From positions 1 through 19,244 of the forward strand of contig CAZSLZ010000053.1 of NCBI GenBank assembly GCA_964607865.1: 19,244 nt of DNA. Direction: 5' to 3'. The translations under genes and the position numbers were made by a program. A model generated the notes under the pieces. That model searched no databases and was not told where the DNA came from. It was given only the letters and a program-made list of their open reading frames with translations. Source of the stretch: CAZSLZ01 sp964607865. GTDB lineage: Bacteria; Vulcanimicrobiota; JAJTBE01; CAZSLZ01. Shown here piece after piece: positions 1-7,219 of the stretch (its first letter is position 1; each line of letters opens with the position of its first letter).

Positions 1-1
1 A

Positions 2-109
2 GCAAATGCAGCAGGCGAAGCAAATGCAACTGGCGGAGCAAATGCAGCAGGTGGAACCAACGATACAGGTGAGACGAATGAAACCGGCGGAGCAAATGCA
101 GCAGGCGAA
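2..109 (+). repeat. Six tandem 18-bp repeats encoding hexapeptides
   Basis: Six consecutive in-frame 18-bp units (2-19, 20-37, 38-55, 56-73, 74-91, 92-109) encode ANAAGE, ANATGG, ANAAGG, TNDTGE, TNETGG and ANAAGE. The consensus is [A/T]-N-[A/D/E]-[A/T]-G-[E/G]. Units 1 and 6 are identical in DNA (GCAAATGCAGCAGGCGAA). The array runs off the left edge, so the copy number is unknown. Beyond 109 it degrades into Gln/Gly/Ala-rich sequence. Confidence 0.9.
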
Positions 110-1117
110 GCTGGGGGAGCTCAGCAGGCTGCCCAGGGAGGGCAGGCCAATGGTGCCAATGCTGCCCAGGAAAACCAGGGCGCGAACCAGGTAGGTGAAA
201 CTCAGGCTGCCGGCGGAGCCAACGATGCTGCTGAAAGTGGCAGGGCAGGCGAGGCCACAGGTACAATGACGGCTCAGCAGTATGAAGACAAGGCAAGGGA
301 AAAAGTTGTGGCCAATGCAAGAGAACTGGAAAAAGCCCGGGAGAACGGAACGTTTGGTTTCAGTGGAGATATGGAAAAACAGCATTATAATGAACAGTAT
401 TGGGAGCCGGTGAAACTCGACGATGGTAAGACTTACTGGAGATTAAGAGAAAATCAGATTGAAGTGGACTCTCAGGGGAGAGCAAGAAAAGACAATCAGG
501 GAAATGTAGTTTACAGAACCAGCCCTGATGGAGAAAAATTACCTGTGAAAGCTTCCGAGGCAATAGCAGACGCTTTTAACGGTGGCCCTGGTTACAAGGT
601 TGACTGCGCAGCTTCCACCAACCTTGTAATGTTGAAATCAAAATTAGATGTGGTCGGCGCTGAAGATTTCGATAGACAACATTCTCACACTGCTATAAGA
701 GGTTGGAATACATGGCGGGGTGAGCCTACTCAGAACGGTGAAGGTTTTACCAATTGGAGATGGGATGGAAACGGCCCCAGAGGTGAAAGAGCTGATACTG
801 GAAACCGGCATGAAAATGGCCAGGGCGGCGCTCATTTAAAACCCGGTGATTGGTGTTACTTCAACAGTGGAACAATGACACCCGAAAGATTGGAAGAATA
901 CAGAAGAAGAGGACAGTCGCCACCTGCAAGCCAGGGAGAAAATGCAATTTATCTGGGCAAAGATGAACATGGCAATCAGGTATTCTGGGGTAATCCCATC
1001 GGTATCGAAACCTGTCGTCCCGGAGATGAGCATTGTTCTTACGGCAAGCTTTCAACCCTCAGAAGCAATATTGATGGCAGAGAGTTGGCTGCAGCGGACC
1101 AGATTCCCAACGCATGA
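2..1117 (+). CDS. Repeat protein with C-terminal Tgl-like transglutaminase domain (5'-partial)
   Basis: The frame is open from base 2 through the ATG at 266, so that ATG is probably internal and the true start lies left of the window. The visible 371 residues begin with six hexapeptide repeats (2-109) and a Gln/Ala/Gly/Asn-rich linker to about residue 88. The C-terminal ~280 residues resemble, from memory, Bacillus subtilis Tgl (protein-glutamine gamma-glutamyltransferase, which makes glutamyl-lysine isopeptide crosslinks in the spore coat). Shared landmarks, in order, are a TYWR motif, a K-x-SEAI helix, GPGYKVDCAAS around the expected nucleophilic Cys (codon 605-607), LKPGDWCYF, and GENAIYLGKD, whose Glu (938-940) fits the catalytic Glu187. 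The residue before the Cys is Asp where Tgl has Glu115. About 60 residues of Trp/Gly-rich insertion separate the Cys and Glu blocks. The long low-complexity front suggests a large surface or exported protein. No immunity-like partner follows; a terminator does. A polymorphic-toxin tip is an alternative role. Confidence 0.72.
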   Translation, partial: ANAAGEANATGGANAAGGTNDTGETNETGGANAAGEAGGAQQAAQGGQANGANAAQENQGANQVGETQAAGGANDAAESGRAGEATGTMTAQQYEDKAREKVVANARELEKARENGTFGFSGDMEKQHYNEQYWEPVKLDDGKTYWRLRENQIEVDSQGRARKDNQGNVVYRTSPDGEKLPVKASEAIADAFNGGPGYKVDCAASTNLVMLKSKLDVVGAEDFDRQHSHTAIRGWNTWRGEPTQNGEGFTNWRWDGNGPRGERADTGNRHENGQGGAHLKPGDWCYFNSGTMTPERLEEYRRRGQSPPASQGENAIYLGKDEHGNQVFWGNPIGIETCRPGDEHCSYGKLSTLRSNIDGRELAAADQIPNA

Positions 1118-1133
1118 TATTATTATAATTAAC

Positions 1134-1164
1134 AAAAAGGCTGTCTTGTCAGGCAGCCTTTTTT
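1134..1164 (+). terminator. Rho-independent terminator after the Tgl-like gene
   Basis: The stem AAAAAGGCTG (1134-1143) pairs with CAGCCTTTTT (1154-1163) around a 10-nt loop and ends in a run of six T, 17 bp after the stop codon. The A-run before the stem means it could also stop leftward transcripts coming from the chemoreceptor gene. Confidence 0.9.
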
Positions 1165-1297
1165 GTTGATATTAATGTTTGTGAAACAGATTTTTCAGGA
1201 ATCGATCTGGATAATTCATCCCTTTTTTATGACTAGGAAATGTCTTTGTGATATCTTATAGATATTGTTAAAAGAAATCGCCTGCTCCGCACCCACC

Positions 1298-1345
1298 AGG
1301 GTTTTCCATACCCACTTACCTGGCAGTTACAGAGATCGCCAAGTC
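1298..1345. repeat. Truncated copy of the dispersed repeat family
   Basis: TTTTCCATACCCACTTACCT (1302-1321) matches the internal segment at 3630-3649 (TTCTAAACCCACTTACCTTG) and, less well, 13069-13084. ACAGAGATCGCC (1330-1341) then matches the right end of the large copy, ACAGAGATCGCT at 3732-3743. The roughly 80 bp that separate these two blocks in the large copy are absent here. Confidence 0.6.
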
Positions 1346-1400
1346 GTTGTTGATTCCTGCAATATCAGTAAGTCAGCTGGTCGGGTAAACAGGTTTTAAT

Positions 1401-3113
1401 CTAGAATTTTACAAATTCACCATCAGAAAAATCTTCTTCCAATTGAAGTATAACTTCTTTCTGTTTTCCGTTCTTTCCGTTTCGCCGGCTTTTTACAGGT
1501 GAACTTTTAGTATGAACCGGTTCTTTTTTCTTTAAACCTGAGGTAAAATTCTGCACAGTGTCATTTTCTTTCACTTTGAAGAAGGTCATAGTATCCTTAA
1601 GAGATTCAGCCTGGCTGTTCATCTCTTCTGAGCTGGATGCCAACTCTTCGGAAGCGCTGGCATTTTGCTGAATAACCTGATCCAACTGCTGCAGGGCTTT
1701 ATTAATCTGCTCAGCTCCGCTGTTCTGTTCATTGGTGGCGGCGTTAATTTCCTGTATTAACTCTGCGGTTCTTTGTATATCAGGCACCATCTGCTTAAGT
1801 AAAGTACCGGCGTTTTCAGCAATATGAACACTGTTAGTTGAAAGCTGGCTTATCTCGCCGGCTGCTGTCTGGCTCCGTTCCGCTAATTTTCTAACCTCTG
1901 CTGCAACAACGGCGAATCCCTTTCCATGTTCACCGGCACGGGCGGCCTCAATGGCGGCATTCAATGCCAAAAGGTTGGTCTGCCGGGCAATTTCTTCCAC
2001 TATGGAAATCTTCTCAGCTATTTGTTTCATTGCCATAACGGTTTCTTCCACAGCTTTTCCGCCTTCCGTTGCGTCATCAGCTGCCTTGTTGGCAATTTTC
2101 TCGGTCTGGCTTGAATTGTCGGAATTATTGCTGATATTGGCGGCCATCTGTTCCATTGAAGAGGATGCTTCCTCGGCGGAAGCAGCTTGTTCGGTGGCGC
2201 CTTCGGATAATTCCTGGGAGGTCATACTTATCTGCTGGCTTCCAGCAGCCACTTGATCTGAAGCATTCTTCACGTGGGCTACTACTTTTTTAAGTTCTTT
2301 AACCATATTTCTCAGCGCATCGGCCAGATCTCCCAATTCGTCTTTCTGATCTACATCCAATTCTGTGGTCAAATCTCCCTGCGCCAGTTCTCTGGCATAT
2401 TTTACGCCTTTTTCCAGAGGCCTGGTGATGCCTTTGGAAATGAGGATACCAAAAAATATAGCTACAATTGTTCCGAAAATTGTAAACCCTATAAGCTGGT
2501 TTTTCTTTGAATCGATAATATGATTTGCAGACTTGGCTTCAGCAGCTGCGGTTTTCTGGTTTAGATCTACCATTTCATTGATTTTTGCTTCTGTGTCCAG
2601 GGCTGCAAGGCGGGCATTTTTCGAGGCATCCAGAATTTGTTGTTCCATATTTTTTACATCGGGAGAATTCAAAGTTAAACCGGAAGCTATAAGCTGGTCT
2701 TTTTCCTTGCTCAATTTCACCACAGTTTCATTTTTTTCTTCCCATTTAGCCCACAATTCCTTGAATTCTTGCCACTTCTGTTGTTCTTCTTCATTCAGAT
2801 CCAAACTTTCATATTTTTCCATATTCTCGTCTGCCATCTGGTGGGCTGCTACAATGTAATCGTATTGAGGCTGTCTTAATTCCATGCCTTCGTAAATCAG
2901 TAAGCCTCGTTCGCCAATCCAGACTTTAGATAAAGCCTTACTTATGTTGAGTAAGTCTCGGACTCCTGGCAACAGGTTCTGATTGAAATCTGTTATGATC
3001 TCGTCACTTTTCTGCATTCCCGAGTTTCCAATCACTCCTATGATTAATCCAATTACTGCTACGATAACAAATGCTGCGGTCAGTCTTATGCCGATTTTGG
3101 TGTTTTTTAACAT
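1401..3113 (-). CDS. Methyl-accepting chemotaxis protein
   Basis: A 570-residue transmembrane chemoreceptor that passes a ligand signal to CheA/CheW. The order is a short cytoplasmic N-terminus, TM1 (about 11-30), a mostly helical periplasmic or extracellular four-helix-bundle-type sensor (about 31-205), TM2 (about 206-226), HAMP (about 227-280) and a long signalling coiled coil. The highly conserved hairpin tip is at about 374-405 (IARQTNLLALNAAIEAARAG followed by EHGKGFAVVA). Ala/Glu/Gln-rich flanking helices offer candidate methylation sites. After about 515 comes a basic, Ser/Lys-rich linker, then an acidic tail ending GEFVKF; EFVKF fits the aromatic-x-x-aromatic CheR-tether pattern. AGTGAGGGAG lies just before the ATG. 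It stands alone, with no che genes nearby, and the ligand cannot be told from the sequence. Confidence 0.96.
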   Translation of the reverse strand: MLKNTKIGIRLTAAFVIVAVIGLIIGVIGNSGMQKSDEIITDFNQNLLPGVRDLLNISKALSKVWIGERGLLIYEGMELRQPQYDYIVAAHQMADENMEKYESLDLNEEEQQKWQEFKELWAKWEEKNETVVKLSKEKDQLIASGLTLNSPDVKNMEQQILDASKNARLAALDTEAKINEMVDLNQKTAAAEAKSANHIIDSKKNQLIGFTIFGTIVAIFFGILISKGITRPLEKGVKYARELAQGDLTTELDVDQKDELGDLADALRNMVKELKKVVAHVKNASDQVAAGSQQISMTSQELSEGATEQAASAEEASSSMEQMAANISNNSDNSSQTEKIANKAADDATEGGKAVEETVMAMKQIAEKISIVEEIARQTNLLALNAAIEAARAGEHGKGFAVVAAEVRKLAERSQTAAGEISQLSTNSVHIAENAGTLLKQMVPDIQRTAELIQEINAATNEQNSGAEQINKALQQLDQVIQQNASASEELASSSEEMNSQAESLKDTMTFFKVKENDTVQNFTSGLKKKEPVHTKSSPVKSRRNGKNGKQKEVILQLEEDFSDGEFVKF

Positions 3114-3483
3114 GTCTCCCTCACTTCTTTTATTTCTGCTTCATTACTACAAACTACTACTTTTACTACAGTTTTACTAAACCAATAAAATTTTTAATAC
3201 AAAAAATTTTCACCTCCATAAATAGAATTACATGTATTGTATTTTGGAGGATTGGTTGAATATTCTTTTTTTTTATAAGAACTATACCAAAGATGTAAGT
3301 AAAATTGTTGATTTAAGAAAAGAAAACGATTAATGATTATAATTTTATATAAAAATGAAAAATTGAATATAATGTATAGTTACAGTTATTAATGTTGGAG
3401 GGATGGGATAGGGAATAAATGTTATCTTCAGAATTTGTGCCGGTCTTTGACAAAAGGATATATTCTCCCATTCCTAATGGGGA

Positions 3484-3562
3484 GAGATAGCCACGTCGCT
3501 GGCGCGCCTCGCGATGACGAAATTTTTCTGGGCAGAAAATATACGCTCTTCGCGATGACGAA
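3484..3562. repeat. Two inverted-type repeat arms (3484-3520, 3546-3562)
   Basis: Bases 3484-3520 start GAGATAGCCACGTCGC and end CGCGATGACGA. In reverse complement this is the CGTCATCGCGAG...GGCTATCTC form of the repeat. A second short piece, CTCTTCGCGATGACGAA (3546-3562), repeats only the outer end. Both are in the orientation of the right arm at 3735-3771. Confidence 0.7.
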
Positions 3563-3578
3563 TAACCTGCCTGAAGCC

Positions 3579-3771
3579 CGTCATTGCGAGCCTGGAAGAG
3601 GTGTGGCAATCTCAATTTAGATCGGGTTTGTTCTAAACCCACTTACCTTGCGTCAGTGAGCGACTGAATTTTTGCCGGGTAAAAAAGCTACATTGCGAAC
3701 ATCATGTTCCCCAATTCTTGATTGGGGTGGTACAGAGATCGCTACGCGTCCTGCGGGTGCTTGTGATGACG
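3579..3771. mobile_element. MITE-like element with imperfect terminal inverted repeats
   Basis: The left arm (3579-3613) begins CGTCATTGCGAGC and ends GGCAATCTC. The right arm (3735-3771) begins GAGATCGC and ends TTGTGATGACG. In reverse complement the arms agree best at their outer six bases (CGTCAT) and at the inner GATCTC/AATCTC ends. About 120 bp of non-coding sequence lies between them. There is no transposase, so it could only move by a trans-acting enzyme. A REP/BIME-like or structured-RNA role is the alternative. Confidence 0.6.
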
Positions 3772-3791
3772 AAATTATAATTATTCAGAAT

Positions 3792-3838
3792 AAAAAAGAA
3801 GCTGCCCTTTTCTGATTTTCAGGACAGCCTCTTTGTTG
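3792..3838 (-). terminator. Terminator of the por operon
   Basis: Read on the minus strand, AAGAGGCTGTCC pairs with GGGCAGCTTCTT across a 14-nt loop and is followed by a T-run. It begins 16 bp after the porB stop codon. The stem shares GGCTGTC with the terminator at 1134. Confidence 0.88.
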
Positions 3839-3853
3839 TTTTTAAAGTTCAGT

Positions 3854-4795
3854 TTAGAAGATTTTTTTACCGTCCATATCCAGATATTTCTGCCATTCTT
3901 CATCAACTTTCTGTTGAATCTGTTCAATAATATGCTTGCAGCCTTCGTTGAACAGGTGGGCAAAACGTTTCTGGGGTTTCAGCCATTCGATAACGTCTTT
4001 TTTCTTCTTATCGCTGATTTTCCTGGTCAGCCTGAAGACACCGTTTTCGATTTCATACAGGGGCCAGAAACAGGTTTCCACTGCCAACTTTGCTATTTCG
4101 ATAGTTTTATCGTTGGCAAAACGCCAGCCACGGGGGCAGGGAGCGAAAATAAGAATAAAAGCAGGGCCGTCAACGGCAAAAGCCTTTTCTGATTTCTTGA
4201 CTACGTCGTTCCAGTATCCGATGCTGGCCTGGGCAGCATAAGGAATATGGTGGGCAGCCAATACCATGGTCAGGTCTTTTCTGAACTGGGGTTTACCAGT
4301 GGAGCATGAGCCTGCGGGGGCGGTGTTTGTTGAAGCTCCAAATGGGGTGGCAGAGGATCTCTGGATACCGGTGTTCATGTAAGCTTCATTATCGTAGCAT
4401 ACATAAACCATGTTATGCCCTCTTTCCATAGCGCCGGAAAGGGATTGCAGCCCGATATCATAAGTTCCGCCGTCGCCGCCCCAGGCCACAAACTTTACAT
4501 CCTTGTTCATGGGAATTTTGCCTTTTCTCTGAAGGGCCCTGTAGGCAGCTTCCACTCCTGAAACTGTAGCTGCTGAGTTTTCAAATGCGTTATGAATAAA
4601 GGGGACTTTCCAGGCAGTATAGGGGTAAATAGTGGTTGCAACTTCCAGGCAACCGGTGGCGCAACCCACTACAGCATCGGATTCAGTTCCCATCATTATT
4701 TGCCTTACGGCAACACTGGCGCCACAACCGGCACACAGCCTGTGTCCAGAGGACAACCTTTCTTCGCGTTTGGTCAGTTCTTTTAAATTAGCCAT
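3854..4795 (-). CDS. porB: Pyruvate:ferredoxin oxidoreductase, beta subunit
   Basis: A 313-residue TPP-binding subunit of the 2-oxoacid:ferredoxin oxidoreductase (pyruvate + CoA + oxidised ferredoxin to acetyl-CoA + CO2 + reduced ferredoxin). The TPP/Mg motif is GGDGGTYDIG from about residue 106, with YDNEAYMNTG at about 134-143. Cysteines expected to hold the proximal 4Fe-4S cluster are C21 and C24 (LCAGCGA), one of C45/C49 (GCATGC) and C220 (APCPRGW). The frame stays open upstream to 4873, but the ATG at 4793-4795 is preferred: AGAGGTG lies 6 nt before it and it gives the normal length. It overlaps the end of porA by 8 bp, so translational coupling is likely. It is the last gene of the operon, with the terminator just downstream. 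Pyruvate is the likely substrate from the PorGDAB pattern; a branched-chain 2-oxoacid cannot be fully excluded. Confidence 0.95.
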   Translation of the reverse strand: MANLKELTKREERLSSGHRLCAGCGASVAVRQIMMGTESDAVVGCATGCLEVATTIYPYTAWKVPFIHNAFENSAATVSGVEAAYRALQRKGKIPMNKDVKFVAWGGDGGTYDIGLQSLSGAMERGHNMVYVCYDNEAYMNTGIQRSSATPFGASTNTAPAGSCSTGKPQFRKDLTMVLAAHHIPYAAQASIGYWNDVVKKSEKAFAVDGPAFILIFAPCPRGWRFANDKTIEIAKLAVETCFWPLYEIENGVFRLTRKISDKKKKDVIEWLKPQKRFAHLFNEGCKHIIEQIQQKVDEEWQKYLDMDGKKIF

Positions 4796-6002
4796 TCTCA
4801 TCACCTCTTGCTCCGAAGAATTGGTAGGTACCGGCGCCGTCACCGGTTTCCGCCATCTTCTTTGTAACGCCAAACAGATATTCCAGGTCTTCCATGTTTA
4901 TATCTCTTCCGCCTAATCCATATACAAAGTTGCGAATTCTGGGTTTTTGTTCCAATTCGTTGAAAGCTGCCCTTACTTCGTTGAATATGGGGCCACCATT
5001 GGCGCCAAAGGAAGCAGATCTATCCAGAACAGTGAGTCCCTTCAGGTGTCTGCAGGCTTCCATAATTTCCTGGAAGGGGAAAGGCCTGAAAACTCTGATT
5101 TTCAGAAGGCCAACTTTTTCGCCATTCTCTCTCATTTTATCGACCACTGCCTTTGTGGTTCCTGCAGTGGAACCAGCGCAAATAATTGCATAATCCGCAT
5201 CTTCAAGTTTGTAGGTTTCAAAGAACCCATATTCTTTTGTGCCAAAAATTCCGGCAAATTCCCTGCCAACATCAAGAATTACTTTTCTGGCATTATGCAT
5301 AGCTTCTTCCTGCTGACGCTTGTGTTCCATGTAGTAATCCTGAAGGTCCAGAGGGCCGAAAGTAAAGGGTTCCTTGTCGGTTATCAAACCATGTTTGGGT
5401 TGATATTCGCCGATGAATTTCTTTACCGCATCATCGGGATAAATATCCACAACTTCCATAGCATGAGAGATGATAAATCCGTCGGATCCAATCATCACCG
5501 GAAGTAAAACATCATGGTTTTCGGCAATTCTGATTGCCTGAATAATATTATCGTATTCCTCCTGGGAATTTTCGGAATAGATCTGAATCCAGCCTGCATC
5601 GCGACACCCCATCATGTCGGAATGGTCGCAATGAATGTTGATGGGGCCGGAAAGCGCTCTGTTAATTACAGGCATAACAATGGGCAGCCTGGAAGAGGCT
5701 GCAATATATACAATTTCCCACATCAGGGCAAGGCCGTTGGCGGAAGTTGCGGTCATAGACCGGGCACCTGCTGCCGAGGCGCCAACTGTGGCGCTCATAG
5801 CTGAATGTTCCGATTCAACGGTAATTAATTCGGTATCCACCTGGCCGTTGGCCACAAATGCGGCAAAAGCGTGCATAAGTTCGGTTTGAGGGGTAATAGG
5901 GAAAACTGCAGCCACATCAGGGTTAATCTGACGCATGGCTTCAGCTCCGGCTTCATTACCGGTCAAAGCTCTTCTGGTTTTTTTAATAGTTGCTGTAGCC
6001 AA
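4788..6002 (-). CDS. porA: Pyruvate:ferredoxin oxidoreductase, alpha subunit
   Basis: A 404-residue subunit carrying the pyrimidine-binding half of the TPP site plus the C-terminal transketolase-like domain. Landmarks are FPITPQTE (about 34-41), VESEHSAM (about 62-69), the TATSANGLALM segment, and PGPI-like SGPINIHCDHSD in the middle. The C-terminal domain contains ICAGSTAGTTKAVVD and RVFRPFP, a pattern typical of PorA. The in-frame ATG at 6020 is unlikely as a start because the ribosome binding site AAAGGAGG falls inside that extension. The TTG at 6000-6002, 7 nt after it, fits better. The gene starts 28 bp after porD ends and overlaps porB by 8 bp. Confidence 0.95.
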   Translation of the reverse strand: MATATIKKTRRALTGNEAGAEAMRQINPDVAAVFPITPQTELMHAFAAFVANGQVDTELITVESEHSAMSATVGASAAGARSMTATSANGLALMWEIVYIAASSRLPIVMPVINRALSGPINIHCDHSDMMGCRDAGWIQIYSENSQEEYDNIIQAIRIAENHDVLLPVMIGSDGFIISHAMEVVDIYPDDAVKKFIGEYQPKHGLITDKEPFTFGPLDLQDYYMEHKRQQEEAMHNARKVILDVGREFAGIFGTKEYGFFETYKLEDADYAIICAGSTAGTTKAVVDKMRENGEKVGLLKIRVFRPFPFQEIMEACRHLKGLTVLDRSASFGANGGPIFNEVRAAFNELEQKPRIRNFVYGLGGRDINMEDLEYLFGVTKKMAETGDGAGTYQFFGARGDENG

Positions 6003-6030
6003 AGGAATTCCTCCTTTCATTAATAGATTA

Positions 6031-6318
6031 TTATCTGAAATCTCCTTCGGGTTTCATTTCAATACAATTTACAGGGCATTCATTGGCGCAAATACCACAG
6101 CCCTTGCAGTGGTCATAATCGAACCCTTTCATTTGCTCTTCTTCAACAATGATAGCAGTATCAGGGCAAAGAATCCAACAATTAAGGCAGTTGATACACT
6201 TTTCCTTGTTCAGGACAGGCCTCATGGATCGCCAGTCTCCGGTTTTGTATTTTTCCGCGTTACCGGCATCCAGAATTAAACCACCCAGAGGAATTTCTTT
6301 CCAGTTTTTTTCGCTCAT
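6031..6318 (-). CDS. porD: Pyruvate:ferredoxin oxidoreductase, delta subunit (ferredoxin-like)
   Basis: A 95-residue protein with two 4Fe-4S motifs that carries electrons from the TPP site to external ferredoxin. The first motif is CINCLNCWILCP (Cys 41, 44, 47, 51) and the second is CKGCGICANECP (Cys 71, 74, 77, 81), each followed by Pro as in bacterial ferredoxins. The N-terminal 38 residues (WKEIPLGG, GDWRSMRPV) are characteristic of PorD rather than a free ferredoxin. Its ATG overlaps the porG TGA by 4 bp (ATGA), so the two are translationally coupled. Confidence 0.96.
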   Translation of the reverse strand: MSEKNWKEIPLGGLILDAGNAEKYKTGDWRSMRPVLNKEKCINCLNCWILCPDTAIIVEEEQMKGFDYDHCKGCGICANECPVNCIEMKPEGDFR

Positions 6319-6887
6319 TCGCCCTTCACCTCCTTGATGGCTCTTTTAACCGCTTCTATATTGGCGTCCACGCCTTTCTGGCCCAATTTACTGAAGAATT
6401 TATGATGAATCTGCTTTTCCATGTTTTTTTCTTCAATAAGATTAGTGGCGCCAATCAAAGCTCCGATCATGGGAGTGTTGGGAAGGGGTTTCTTAATGGT
6501 GTCCATGGCAATTTTATTGGCATCAACAGTATAAACCTTTCCGTCTTTCATATCCAACATTTCTCTTACTGTCTTGGGATCCTTATCCGAGTTGACTAAC
6601 AGGATACCATCGGATTTGAGGCCCTCGGTTACCGGTACCGACGCCAGTAAAGTAGGGTCTATGACGATAACAATCTGGGGGTTGGTAACACCGCAGTGGA
6701 TATCAATCTGCTCATCGCTTATTCTGGTATATGCTTTTATAGGAGCACCGGCACGTTCAGGGCCGTATTCAGGGAAACCCTGGATGTATTTTCCAGCATC
6801 CATGGCAGCTTCCGCCAGCAATAACGCCGCAGATTTTGCTCCCTGTCCACCTCTACCGTGCCAACGAATTTCTAACATTTTTGACAT
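6315..6887 (-). CDS. porG: Pyruvate:ferredoxin oxidoreductase, gamma subunit
   Basis: A 190-residue first gene of the por operon, the POR gamma-domain subunit involved in CoA handling and assembly. The family signature GRGGQGAKSAA is at residues 11-21, followed by GFPEYGPERAGAPIKAY. The C-terminal half contains NTPMIGALIG, typical of the fold. AAAGGAGG lies 12-13 nt before the ATG, a rather long spacing; a second ATG three codons on has even longer spacing, so the first is kept. The operon reads away from marR across a 616-bp divergent spacer, which makes MarR a candidate regulator. Confidence 0.95.
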   Translation of the reverse strand: MSKMLEIRWHGRGGQGAKSAALLLAEAAMDAGKYIQGFPEYGPERAGAPIKAYTRISDEQIDIHCGVTNPQIVIVIDPTLLASVPVTEGLKSDGILLVNSDKDPKTVREMLDMKDGKVYTVDANKIAMDTIKKPLPNTPMIGALIGATNLIEEKNMEKQIHHKFFSKLGQKGVDANIEAVKRAIKEVKGE

Positions 6888-7164
6888 ACAGGCTATAAGC
6901 CTCCTTTCTTGATTATATTTAAATTGACAAAATTAACCTCGAAACCTGAAATTCTCCTTCTATAAATAATATCCTTTGTAAAAATTAAATTAACTTTGTA
7001 TTTTCAGACCTGTTCGTGTAATAGTTACCATTACGAAAAAATATTTTTATTTATTTCTTAATGGAATTCTTCTCTATTATTTAGCAGGATTTTTTTCTAA
7101 AATATTCAAAAATAATATTTAAAAAAATTGAACAAAACTGTTTTTAAATGCAGGTGTTTTCATA

Positions 7165-7179
7165 TATAAACAGTTTATA
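7165..7179. promoter_or_regulatory. Perfect inverted repeat TATAAAC-A-GTTTATA, candidate operator
   Basis: A 7-1-7 perfect palindrome in the por-marR spacer. It contains C/G positions, so it is less trivial than a plain AT run. A site in a divergent spacer next to marR is where a MarR dimer usually binds. Assignment to this regulator is inference. Confidence 0.45.
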
Positions 7180-7219
7180 ACTAAAACTGAGCAACAACAA
7201 AAAATTTACTTTTTGTTAT

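Larger units (their letters stand above)
1118..1400. other. Gene-free interval with terminator and a repeat remnant
   Basis: Apart from the terminator at 1134-1164, this 283-bp stretch between the Tgl-like gene and the end of the chemoreceptor gene holds no convincing ORF. A decayed member of the dispersed repeat family lies at about 1298-1345. Confidence 0.7.
3114..3853. other. Gene-free interval: AT-rich chemoreceptor upstream region plus repeat cluster
   Basis: Bases 3114-3420 are AT-rich and must contain the chemoreceptor promoter, but I cannot pick one confidently. On the minus strand GTAGTAA occurs several times between about 3145 and 3175. From 3484 to 3771 the GC content rises and there are four arms of a dispersed repeat. 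The por terminator closes the interval. The ORF that crosses the repeats looks repeat-derived and is not called. Confidence 0.75.

Noticed and set aside
6..194. Plus-strand ORF of 62 residues rich in Met/Gln at the left edge
   Set aside because: It is the +1 shadow of the hexapeptide repeat; the frame starting at base 2 is continuous with the Tgl-like domain.
266..268. ATG at 266 as the true start of the Tgl-like gene
   Set aside because: The frame is open to the window edge with strongly protein-like repeat sequence, and there is no ribosome binding site before 266.
1926..2256. Plus-strand ORFs antisense to the chemoreceptor gene
   Set aside because: They mirror the conserved signalling helices and have no independent start signals.
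3337..3642. Minus-strand ORF of 101 residues between the chemoreceptor and por genes
   Set aside because: It is largely built from repeat arms (3484-3613) and low-complexity AT sequence, with no ribosome binding site.
3484..3771. CRISPR array
   Set aside because: The repeats are inverted, unevenly spaced and of different lengths, with no regular spacers and no cas genes.
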